Shown one piece after another: positions 5,741-13,201 of a stretch of 13,201 nt of DNA. Source of the stretch: Treponema sp. (GTDB taxonomy: Bacteria; Spirochaetota; Spirochaetia; Treponematales; Breznakiellaceae); contig JAIRRU010000318.1 in assembly GCA_031255815.1 (NCBI GenBank), forward strand, positions 1-13,201. The letters are read 5' to 3'. The translations under genes and the position numbers were made by a program. The notes beneath the pieces were generated by a model. The model did not search any database. It was not told the DNA's origin and was given only the letters and a program-made list of their open reading frames with translations. Position 1 is the stretch's first letter. Each line of letters opens with the position of its first letter.

Positions 5741-7852
5741 ATGGACAAGTGGTACGAGCGCGTTTTCCGCTACGGGCAGACGAATCTAACGGAGATCGAT
5801 CCGGAGATCTGCGATCTCGGGTTTTGGCGGGAGTTCTGGAAAAAAACCGGAACCCAGGGGATCATCGTAAACGCCGGGGGGATCGTGGCCTACTACCCTT
5901 CCCGCTTCGGCATGCACTACCGGGCGGCAAGATTGGGAGACAGGGATTTTTTCGGGGACTTTGTTGCCGAAGGCCGCCGGGCCGGTCTGGCGATCCTGGC
6001 CCGGATGGACATTAACCGGGCGGTAGAGGATTTCTACCGGGCCCGCCCCGACTGGTTTTCCCGGCGCCGGGACGGTTCCCCCTTCTGTACCCAGGGCCGC
6101 TATCTAAGCTGCGTGAACAGCGGCTACTACAGGGAATATGTCCCGGAACTGCTTGCCGAAATAATCGAGCGCTACCATCCCGACGGCTTTACCGATAACA
6201 GCTGGACCGGAATTCCCCGGGGCAACATTTGTTATTGCGGCAACTGCAAACGGGATTTCCGGGAATACAGCGGTTACGAACTTCCGGAAAAGGAAGACTG
6301 CGGCGATCCGGTATACCGCAAGTGGATTGAGTGGAGCTACAAGTGCCGCACCCGCAACTGGGATCTCTTTAATAAAGTATGCGCCGAAAAGGGCGGCCCG
6401 GACTGCCTGTGGATCGGCATGATCGGCGCCAATTTCGCGGGGGGCTTGTGCAACTTTGTTGACATCCGGGAGATAGCGAAACGGGCAAAAGTATTACTGG
6501 TGGACAGCCAGGGCAGGGACGGAAACGGCTTTGAGCAGAACAGCCTGAACGGGCTTCTGCTGCACCAGATGATCGGCTGGGATAAAATTATTACCGAAAG
6601 CATGGCTGCCTATACCCGGGGCGTTCAGGCTTACCGGCGCGCGGCAAGCTCGGCCCTGGAACTCCATCTGTGGATGCTTGAAGGGATCGCCGGGGGGATC
6701 AGCCCCTGGTGGCACATCGTGGGAGGCGTTCAGGAGGATCGGCGGATATTCGATCGCCCCCTGCCGATCCTGGAGTGGCACCGGAAACACGAGGCTTACC
6801 TTTACAACCGCGTTCCGGTAGCGGACGCGGGGATCCTCTGGAACCAGGCCAATGTAGAGTATTTCGGCGCGGCCAAAGCGCGGGAAAGGGTGGGCCTGGC
6901 CTGGCGGGGCCTAACCGCGGCCTTAACCCGGGCGGGCATAACCTTTCTTCCCGTCAACGCGAATGATATTCCGGAGCAGGCCAGGGGGCTCAAACTCCTG
7001 ATCCTTCCGGAACTGGGGCTCCTTACCGAAGATCAGGAGCGGGCGCTGGAAGCCTTCTGCTCCGCCGGGGGGAATCTCCTGGTCTTCGGCAGCGCGGGGA
7101 TCATGGAGGGGGACGGCTCCCCGCTTCCCGCTTCCCGGCTGGAAAAACTGCTGGGGCTCAGCTTCAAGCCCGCCCGGCCGGAAGAGCTCCGGGACGGGGC
7201 GGGCTGGGAGAATCCGGTTCTGCACAACTACCTGCGGATAGAGCGGCCCGAACACCCTGTTTTTAAAGGCTTCGGGAAGACCGCTACCCTTCCCATGGGA
7301 GGGGAATACCGGGATATCGAGGCCGGCGCCGATGTCCGGATCCTGGCCACCCATATCCCCGCCTACCCCATTTACCCGCCCGAATTCGCCTGGACCAGCC
7401 TTACCCATACGGATCAGCCGGTAATTACCGAGTACGCGCCCCCCGGGAGGGGCAAGGCCCTCTACGCCGCCTGGGATCTGGACGCGGCGTACGGCCGTAC
7501 CGGCCAGACGGATCAGGGGGATCTCCTGGGCAATATGGCGGAATACCTTTTGGAAGACCGGGCTTCAGTGCGGGTAAGCTGCGACGCCTACATCGATTTT
7601 AAAGTTTACCGCCAGGAAAACCGGATTATCATCCACCTTATCAATCTGAACTATACGGGCTTTCCCCAGGCCTACGCGGAAAAGATCCTGCCCCTGGGGC
7701 CGGTAAAGATCAGCCTGCGCATCCCGGATTTTTCCCCGGCAAAGGTACGGGCCTCCGAGGACGGAGCGGCGGTGAGTCTTAAAACGGCGGGGGGGATCTG
7801 CAGCCTTGAGCTTGACCGTCTGGGGCTCCACCAGCTTTTGATCGTGGAGTAA
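5741..7852 (+). CDS. Glycoside-hydrolase-like protein, GHL6-type barrel with beta-galactosidase trimerisation domain
   Basis: This 703-aa cytoplasmic protein (no signal peptide) is a putative carbohydrate-active enzyme. Residues about 15-345 look like a TIM barrel of the hypothetical glycosyl hydrolase 6 (GHL6) kind. Visible marks are DGFTDNSWTG (Asp148, Asp152), the Cys cluster CYCGNCKRDF (Cys164, 166, 169) followed by GYELP, LLVDSQGRDG (Asp255), ITESM (Glu286) and LWMLEG (Glu314). Any of these acids could be catalytic; I cannot tell which. From about residue 358 (VPVADAGILWN) to 560 it matches the GH42-type trimerisation domain, a glutamine-amidotransferase-like fold, with LKLLILPELGLLTEDQ and a GGNLLVFGS turn. 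The C-terminal ~140 residues look like a beta-sandwich. The start is ATG 5741 after GGGGGAG. Substrate is unknown; beta-galactoside or related oligosaccharide hydrolysis is the family-based guess. It lies upstream of gap. Confidence 0.7.
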   Translation: MDKWYERVFRYGQTNLTEIDPEICDLGFWREFWKKTGTQGIIVNAGGIVAYYPSRFGMHYRAARLGDRDFFGDFVAEGRRAGLAILARMDINRAVEDFYRARPDWFSRRRDGSPFCTQGRYLSCVNSGYYREYVPELLAEIIERYHPDGFTDNSWTGIPRGNICYCGNCKRDFREYSGYELPEKEDCGDPVYRKWIEWSYKCRTRNWDLFNKVCAEKGGPDCLWIGMIGANFAGGLCNFVDIREIAKRAKVLLVDSQGRDGNGFEQNSLNGLLLHQMIGWDKIITESMAAYTRGVQAYRRAASSALELHLWMLEGIAGGISPWWHIVGGVQEDRRIFDRPLPILEWHRKHEAYLYNRVPVADAGILWNQANVEYFGAAKARERVGLAWRGLTAALTRAGITFLPVNANDIPEQARGLKLLILPELGLLTEDQERALEAFCSAGGNLLVFGSAGIMEGDGSPLPASRLEKLLGLSFKPARPEELRDGAGWENPVLHNYLRIERPEHPVFKGFGKTATLPMGGEYRDIEAGADVRILATHIPAYPIYPPEFAWTSLTHTDQPVITEYAPPGRGKALYAAWDLDAAYGRTGQTDQGDLLGNMAEYLLEDRASVRVSCDAYIDFKVYRQENRIIIHLINLNYTGFPQAYAEKILPLGPVKISLRIPDFSPAKVRASEDGAAVSLKTAGGICSLELDRLGLHQLLIVE

Positions 7853-7916
7853 AGAGCCGCATGCAGCCCGAAAACATTCAGGGACGGTGCTTTGGACAGC
7901 AAAAACGCCCGGAAAA

Positions 7917-7944
7917 CGGAAATTTCCCTTGGGGGATTTTTTTG
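7917..7944 (+). terminator. Possible weak terminator after the glycosidase-like gene
   Basis: TCCC at 7925-7928 pairs with GGGA at 7933-7936, and flanking A and T runs extend the stem across a 2x2 internal loop. A seven-T run (7937-7943) follows the GC part. The stem is short, so efficiency is doubtful. The left side contains the palindrome GGAAATTTCC (7918-7927), which may instead be a protein site. Confidence 0.3.
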
Positions 7945-7952
7945 CCGGGGAC

Positions 7953-7981
7953 TTGTCATTGCGGCATAAATTCTCTAATAT
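7953..7981 (+). promoter_or_regulatory. Sigma70-like promoter for gap
   Basis: TTGTCA at 7953-7958 (five of six) and TAATAT at 7976-7981 (four of six) are 17 bases apart in the most AT-rich stretch of this part of the window. The expected start is near 7988, giving a short leader of about 27 bases before the gap ATG. A separate promoter fits the usual high expression of gap. Confidence 0.55.
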
Positions 7982-7990
7982 TCAGTATAA

Positions 7991-9079
<1,089 letters not shown>

Positions 9080-9099
9080 ACCGTAGCTTTGGATTCAGG

Positions 9100-9164
9100 G
9101 GTCCACGGATTCGCACGGACAGTGAAGCGCAAAGCTTTTTCCGTGCCAATCCGTGGGCCTTTTT
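9100..9164 (+). terminator. Strong intrinsic terminator after gap, built on a long inverted repeat
   Basis: The left arm (9100-9119, starting GGTCCACGGATT) pairs with the right arm (9140-9159, ending ATCCGTGGGCC), with 18 of 20 positions complementary. A 20-base loop contains a smaller AAGC/GCTT hairpin. TTTTT at 9160-9164 then GTTT follows. This should end most gap transcripts before pgk. Such long arms are unusual for a simple terminator, and the TCCGTG repeats in them echo the repeat unit at 60-103. Confidence 0.8.
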
Positions 9165-9178
9165 GTTTGAGGCGGTTC

Positions 9179-9208
9179 CCGGCGGCGTTCCGGGGCCGGC
9201 TCTTTTTT
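9179..9208 (+). terminator. Second terminator-like hairpin between gap and pgk
   Basis: CCGGC at 9179-9183 pairs with GCCGG at 9195-9199, and CTC then six T (9203-9208) follow. The loop is 11 bases and the stem only five, so it is weaker than the hairpin just upstream. It may back up the first terminator. No convincing pgk promoter is seen after it; a poor candidate has TCTAAA at 9229-9234. Confidence 0.35.
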
Positions 9209-9252
9209 AAGCGCAAAACGCAGCAAACTCTAAAAACAGGTAAGGAGCGATC

Positions 9253-10515
9253 ATGATTAAAACCGTAAAAGGCGTGGACCTGAAGGGCAAGCGGGTCATC
9301 ATGCGGGTGGACTTTAACGTCCCCATGAAAGACGGGGAGGTGCAGGACGATACCCGTATTGTGGCGGCAATCCCCACCATCAAGTACATTCTGGATCAGG
9401 GGGTAAAGACCCTTACCCTGATGAGCCACCTGGGGGATCCCGCCAAGGACGCGGAGAAGGCCAAGGAGAAAGCGGAAAAAGACGGCAAAAGCTTCGACCG
9501 GGACGCTTACCTCAGGTCTAAGCACCGGATGGCCCCGGTTGCGGCGTACCTGGAAAAGAAGCTGGGGAAACCGGTGGTATTCGCCGGGGAAGACGGCTGT
9601 TACGGCAAGAAGGCTTTTATCGACGGCCAGGCCGCCGCTACGGTGATCATGCTGGAAAACACCCGCTTCCACAAGGAAGAGACCGCCAAGGATCCGGCGG
9701 AGCGGGACAAGCTGGCAAAGGAACTGGCTGCCTACGGCGATATCTTTGTAAACGACGCCTTTGGCACCGCCCACCGGGATCACGCCTCCACCGCCAGCAT
9801 CGCCAAATTCATCCCCCTGTCGGTGGCGGGCTTCCTGATGGAAAAGGAAGTCCGGTTCCTGGAACCCATTGTGAAAAATCCGGTAAAGCCCCTGGTAGCA
9901 ATCATCGGGGGGGCAAAGGTTTCTTCCAAAATCGCGGTTCTGGAAAGCCTCCTCAAGAACGCCCAGGCCCTGGTGATCGGCGGCGGTATGGCCTACACTT
10001 TCCTTAAAGCCCAGGGCCGGAAAGTGGGGAAATCCCTGGTGGAAGACGATCAGCTCGGTACCGCCAGGAAGATCCTCGACACGGCCAAAAGCGTTGGGGC
10101 GGAGATCGTGCTTCCGGTAGATCAGGTGGCGGCGGACAAATTCGACGCTTCCGCCACGCCGGTGCCGGTTGACGGCCAGGATCTTGACGATAATCTGATG
10201 GGGCTGGACGTGGGCCCCAAGACGGTGGCCAGATACAAGGAGATCCTTGCCAAGGCCAAGACCATCGTGTGGAACGGCCCGGTAGGGGTCTTCGAATTTG
10301 ACGCCTTTGCCAAGGGGACTGAGGAAGTTGCCAAGCTGGTGGCGGAAAGCACTGCCAGGGGCGCTATTACCGTGGTGGGCGGCGGCGATTCGGTGGCGGC
10401 GGTGAACAAGTTCCATCTGGCCGGAAAGATGAGCCACGTATCTACCGGCGGCGGCGCTTCCCTGGAGCTTTTGGAAGGCAAACCGCTGCCGGGCATCGAA
10501 GTTTGCCGGGGCTGA
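9253..10515 (+). CDS. pgk: Phosphoglycerate kinase
   Basis: This is cytoplasmic PGK, 420 aa, which moves phosphate from 1,3-bisphosphoglycerate to ADP. RVDFNVPM (Asp20, Asn22), DDTR (Arg35), SHLG (His59), ENTRFH (Arg138) and GTAHRDHAST (Arg175) supply the 3-phosphoglycerate site. GGGMAYTF and GGGDSVAAV with STGGGASLE lie in the nucleotide domain. The usual SHLGRP is SHLGDP here, so the Arg that normally contacts substrate is Asp62. A Lys/Glu-rich insertion of roughly 15 residues follows before RMAPVAAYLEKKLG. I recall similar features in other treponemal PGKs, so this is probably clade-specific and not damage. The start is ATG 9253 with AAGGAG at 9242-9247. It is 12 bases before tpiA and is separated from gap by one or two terminators. 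Confidence 0.96.
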   Translation: MIKTVKGVDLKGKRVIMRVDFNVPMKDGEVQDDTRIVAAIPTIKYILDQGVKTLTLMSHLGDPAKDAEKAKEKAEKDGKSFDRDAYLRSKHRMAPVAAYLEKKLGKPVVFAGEDGCYGKKAFIDGQAAATVIMLENTRFHKEETAKDPAERDKLAKELAAYGDIFVNDAFGTAHRDHASTASIAKFIPLSVAGFLMEKEVRFLEPIVKNPVKPLVAIIGGAKVSSKIAVLESLLKNAQALVIGGGMAYTFLKAQGRKVGKSLVEDDQLGTARKILDTAKSVGAEIVLPVDQVAADKFDASATPVPVDGQDLDDNLMGLDVGPKTVARYKEILAKAKTIVWNGPVGVFEFDAFAKGTEEVAKLVAESTARGAITVVGGGDSVAAVNKFHLAGKMSHVSTGGGASLELLEGKPLPGIEVCRG

Positions 10516-10527
10516 GGAGGACTGTAA

Positions 10528-11280
10528 ATGAGCCGGAATTATTACATTGCGGGGAACTGGAAGATGCACAAGACCCGCGCGGAGGCGGCGGAGCTTGCCA
10601 AAGCTCTGGTTAGCCAGCTTAAAGACGGGAAGCACAGGTACCTGGTGGCCCCCAGCTTCACCCTGCTTGAAACCGTGGCCCCCATCGTCAAGGGAACCAA
10701 TATCCGCCTGGGGGCCCAGAACGCGGCCGCGGAGGAGCAGGGCGCCCACACCGGGGAAGTTTCGGTACTGCAGCTCAAGGATCTGGGGGTGCAGACCCTG
10801 ATCCTGGGCCACAGCGAGCGGCGGCATATCTACAAGGAAGACGACGCCCTTATCAACAGGAAGCTCAAGCTGGCCTTAAAGCACGGCTTCGAGGTGATCC
10901 TCTGCGTCGGGGAACTCCTTGAGGAGCGGGAGGCCGGCAAGGCGGAGCAGGTCTGCCGGGCCCAGACCGTGAAAGGTCTTGAAGGGGTTGCCGCTTCGGA
11001 TCTGGAACGGATCGTTATCGCCTACGAGCCGGTCTGGGCCATCGGCACGGGCAAGACCGCCACGCCCGAAGACGCGGACGCCATTCACGCCTTTGTGCGG
11101 AAGGTGATCGCCGGGCTTTACGGCCAGGAGGCGGCCGGCCGGATTATTATCCAGTACGGGGGTTCGGTAAAGCCGGAAAACGCCGCTCAGCTTATGGCAA
11201 AGGAGAACATCGACGGCGCGCTGGTAGGCGGCGCGGCCCTTAAGGCCGATACCTTTGTGCCGATTGCTAAATTCGCTTAG
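10528..11280 (+). CDS. tpiA: Triosephosphate isomerase
   Basis: TIM interconverts dihydroxyacetone phosphate and glyceraldehyde 3-phosphate in the cytoplasm. The length of 250 aa is standard. All catalytic parts are present: GNWKMHKT (Asn10, Lys12), LGHSERR (His95), AYEPVWAIGTGKTATPEDA (Glu167 and the flexible loop 6), YGGSVKPENA and GALVGGAAL for phosphate binding. The start ATG 10528 has GAGGAGG immediately upstream (10514-10520), overlapping the pgk stop region. The 12-base gap to pgk indicates one transcript. No clear terminator follows: the imperfect AGCC/GGCT hairpin at 11284-11304 lacks a T-run, so transcription probably continues into the kinase gene. Confidence 0.97.
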   Translation: MSRNYYIAGNWKMHKTRAEAAELAKALVSQLKDGKHRYLVAPSFTLLETVAPIVKGTNIRLGAQNAAAEEQGAHTGEVSVLQLKDLGVQTLILGHSERRHIYKEDDALINRKLKLALKHGFEVILCVGELLEEREAGKAEQVCRAQTVKGLEGVAASDLERIVIAYEPVWAIGTGKTATPEDADAIHAFVRKVIAGLYGQEAAGRIIIQYGGSVKPENAAQLMAKENIDGALVGGAALKADTFVPIAKFA

Positions 11281-11315
11281 AAAAGCCCTTTCCGTTAAAA
11301 GGCTCTGCAAAACTA

Positions 11316-13201
11316 ATGACCGCGGCGGCATTCAAAAAAAAGATATTCGAAAACACCGTAGTAATTCTTTTTTCCTCCGCCGCGATCATTGTACTGGTAA
11401 TTTCCATTTACAACGGCGTATTTATCAGTTCTATTTCATCGTACCTTAAAGAAAATATCGAACAGCGTCTCCTTGTTACAAGCCGCGGCCTTGCCCTTGT
11501 GGCAAGCGCGGAAGAGCTTGAGGAATTAAAGAGCCCCCGGGATATGGAGAAATCCCTGTTTCAGGATATCCGGCGGCGGCTCATGGATTTTGCCGAAGAG
11601 AACCAGGTGGTTTACGCCTACTACCTCCGGCTTGATGAAGAAGCGAGGTTAATCAGGTACATCGCGGATAACGACACGAACCCGGAAACCGTAGTAAACC
11701 TGGCAAGCGATCCGGAACCGGCGGAAGAGCCGGAATTGTTCCGGGCGGTGCGGGAGCGGAAGGCTTTTGTTACCCCTCCGGGGGAATACGCGGAAGGCTG
11801 GAACGGGCTTATGAGCGCCTATGCCCCGGTTTTTGACCGGGAGGGAAGGGTTGTTGCCGTTGCCGGGGTGGATGTTACCGATCAGCAGCTTCTCCGCTCC
11901 CAGCGGAAACGGCTTGTCCTTCTGTCCATGTTTTTTGTTTCCCTTACGTTCTTTACCGGGCTAAGCAGCCTTTATATCTACCGCTGGAAGGAACGGAGCT
12001 TTTCCCGCCGTTTTAAACAGCAGGCCCTGATGTCCCGGCTTGCCCGGGGCCTCATCACCTCCCCCGACACAGTCGCGCTGATCAACGATGCCTTAAAGAT
12101 AACCGGCGAATTTCTCGGGGTCGCCCGGATAATTGTCAGTATTGCCGGGGAAAATTCCGCCGAAAGCCGTGCCGCCTACGTCTGGGTTTCCGGCAGTAAA
12201 ACGGCAAGCTCTCCCGCCAAGGAAGGGCTTAACGATGTTATTACTAAAAGTTTTCCCCGCGAGCAGCCGGCGGACGGGAATATCCCCATTATCTACAGTA
12301 ACGATACAAGCAAAGATCCCCGTTATGCCGCCATGGCCCTGGCAGGGGTCAGATCCTTTATCATGGCGCCCCTTTATGTGGACGGCGGTTTCTGGGCGGT
12401 GCTGGTTGTGGAAGAGTGCTTCAGGATCCGTTCCTGGAGTGAAAGCGACCGGCAGCTTGTCAGCGCCGTATCCAGCGTTATTGCCGGGGAGGCAATCCGG
12501 GCGCTGCGGGAAAAGGAACGGAACGACGCCCTGGAGCAGGCCAGGCAGGCGAGCCAGGCGAAGACCAGCTTCCTTGCCAATATGAGCCACGAGATGCGCA
12601 CCCCTCTGAACGCGATCATCGGCATGACCGCTATCGGCAAGGCGGCGGAAAATATCGAAAGGAAAGGATACTGTCTGGAAAAGATAGACGAGGCCTCGAA
12701 TCACCTTCTTACCCTGATCAACGACATTCTTGACATGTCCAAGATAGAGGCGAATAAGTTCGAGCTTTCCCCCGCCGATTTTAGTTTTTCCCGGATGATC
12801 CAGAAGATACTGACGGTTATAAACTTCCGGGTAGAGGAGAAGAGCCAGAACCTTACGGTAAAAATCGACGAGAGAATCCCCGACAAGCTCCACGGCGACG
12901 ATCAGCGGCTGTCCCAGGTAATCGTGAACCTCCTTTCCAACGCGGTAAAGTTTACCCCCGAACAGGGGAGCATCATCCTGGAAGCCCTCCTGGATACGGA
13001 AAGCCCGCTTGCCGCGAAGGAGGGCGCCCCCGAAGCTCCGGCGGAGAAACAGGCTCCGGCGGCCGGGACCTCCGGGGAGGAGGATCGCTGCGCCGTCCGG
13101 GTAAGCGTTGCCGATTCGGGGATAGGCATCAGCGCGGAACAGCGTTCCCGGCTCTTTTCTTCTTTTATGCAGGCCGATTCGTCCACCTCCCGCAAATACG
13201 G
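11316..13201 (+). CDS. Membrane sensor histidine kinase with GAF domain (partial, runs off right edge)
   Basis: The frame stays open for 628 codons to the window end. A first membrane segment lies at about residues 15-37, an extracytoplasmic domain of about 160 residues ends in YAPVFDREGRVVAVAGVDVT (Cache/PAS-like), and a second membrane segment lies near 199-222. A GAF-like domain follows at about 235-395, then a short coiled coil and the dimerisation box FLANMSHEMRTPLNAIIGM with phospho-acceptor His425. The ATPase domain shows NLLSNAVKFTP (Asn542), VADSGIGIS (Asp600) and the start of the ADSSTSRKYGG block. An Ala/Pro/Glu-rich insertion of about 25-30 residues lies between the N and G1 boxes. 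Receiver domains typical of hybrid kinases may follow outside the window. The start is ATG 11316, 35 bases after tpiA; AAAAGG at 11297-11302 is 13 bases away, a poor ribosome site. The signal sensed is unknown. Confidence 0.92.
   Translation, partial: MTAAAFKKKIFENTVVILFSSAAIIVLVISIYNGVFISSISSYLKENIEQRLLVTSRGLALVASAEELEELKSPRDMEKSLFQDIRRRLMDFAEENQVVYAYYLRLDEEARLIRYIADNDTNPETVVNLASDPEPAEEPELFRAVRERKAFVTPPGEYAEGWNGLMSAYAPVFDREGRVVAVAGVDVTDQQLLRSQRKRLVLLSMFFVSLTFFTGLSSLYIYRWKERSFSRRFKQQALMSRLARGLITSPDTVALINDALKITGEFLGVARIIVSIAGENSAESRAAYVWVSGSKTASSPAKEGLNDVITKSFPREQPADGNIPIIYSNDTSKDPRYAAMALAGVRSFIMAPLYVDGGFWAVLVVEECFRIRSWSESDRQLVSAVSSVIAGEAIRALREKERNDALEQARQASQAKTSFLANMSHEMRTPLNAIIGMTAIGKAAENIERKGYCLEKIDEASNHLLTLINDILDMSKIEANKFELSPADFSFSRMIQKILTVINFRVEEKSQNLTVKIDERIPDKLHGDDQRLSQVIVNLLSNAVKFTPEQGSIILEALLDTESPLAAKEGAPEAPAEKQAPAAGTSGEEDRCAVRVSVADSGIGISAEQRSRLFSSFMQADSSTSRKY

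Noticed and set aside
11284..11304. Terminator after tpiA
   Set aside because: The AGCC/GGCT stem is interrupted by a mismatch and no T-run follows, so it was not called.
12093..12893. 266-codon minus-strand open frame opposite the sensor kinase
   Set aside because: The sense frame continues unbroken with HisKA and ATPase motifs; the antisense product has no motif.

Overview
The window looks like chromosomal DNA of a GC-rich spirochete, most likely a termite-gut-type Treponema. I infer this from the gap-pgk-tpiA cluster, a phosphoglycerate kinase with an SHLGDP motif and a loop insertion, a large protein with a relaxed spirochaetal lipobox (LFSSC), and a membrane sensor kinase. The taxon is inferred from style and recalled family features, not from a database match. 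No phage genes, transposase, CRISPR array, tRNA or rRNA were seen.

Layout. On the minus strand at the left is a MEMO1-family (AmmeMemoRadiSam protein B-like) gene (1026 to 121). Downstream of it lie a small tandem-repeat/inverted-repeat unit (60-103) and a strong Shine-Dalgarno at the window edge (15-20), so another minus-strand gene probably starts at or just past base 1. A gene-free 397-base region (1027-1423) holds several hairpins, including a perfect 10-bp inverted repeat. To its right everything is on the plus strand: a 93-aa unknown protein overlapping by 4 bases a JetD-like (DUF2220-type) winged-helix/TOPRIM protein (1424-2970) with no JetA, JetB or JetC beside it; an 828-aa lipoprotein of unknown function with its own extended -10 promoter and a 16-bp perfect palindrome at the predicted transcription start (3180-5666); a cytoplasmic glycoside-hydrolase-like enzyme with a beta-galactosidase-type trimerisation domain (5741-7852); then gap (8015-9079), pgk (9253-10515) and tpiA (10528-11280). 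Finally, a sensor histidine kinase starts 35 bases after tpiA and runs off the right edge (11316 to beyond 13201).

How they work together. gap, pgk and tpiA encode three consecutive steps of lower and triose glycolysis. gap has its own promoter and is followed by a strong intrinsic terminator, so gap is probably expressed separately from, and more strongly than, pgk-tpiA. pgk and tpiA are 12 bases apart and surely co-transcribed. The glycosidase-like gene just upstream would release sugar feeding this pathway. The kinase could be read through from tpiA; whether it senses carbon status is unknown. The JetD-like pair is the best candidate for an undescribed system, because JetD is normally the nuclease of the four-gene Wadjet plasmid-defence complex and here it is paired only with a small unknown protein.
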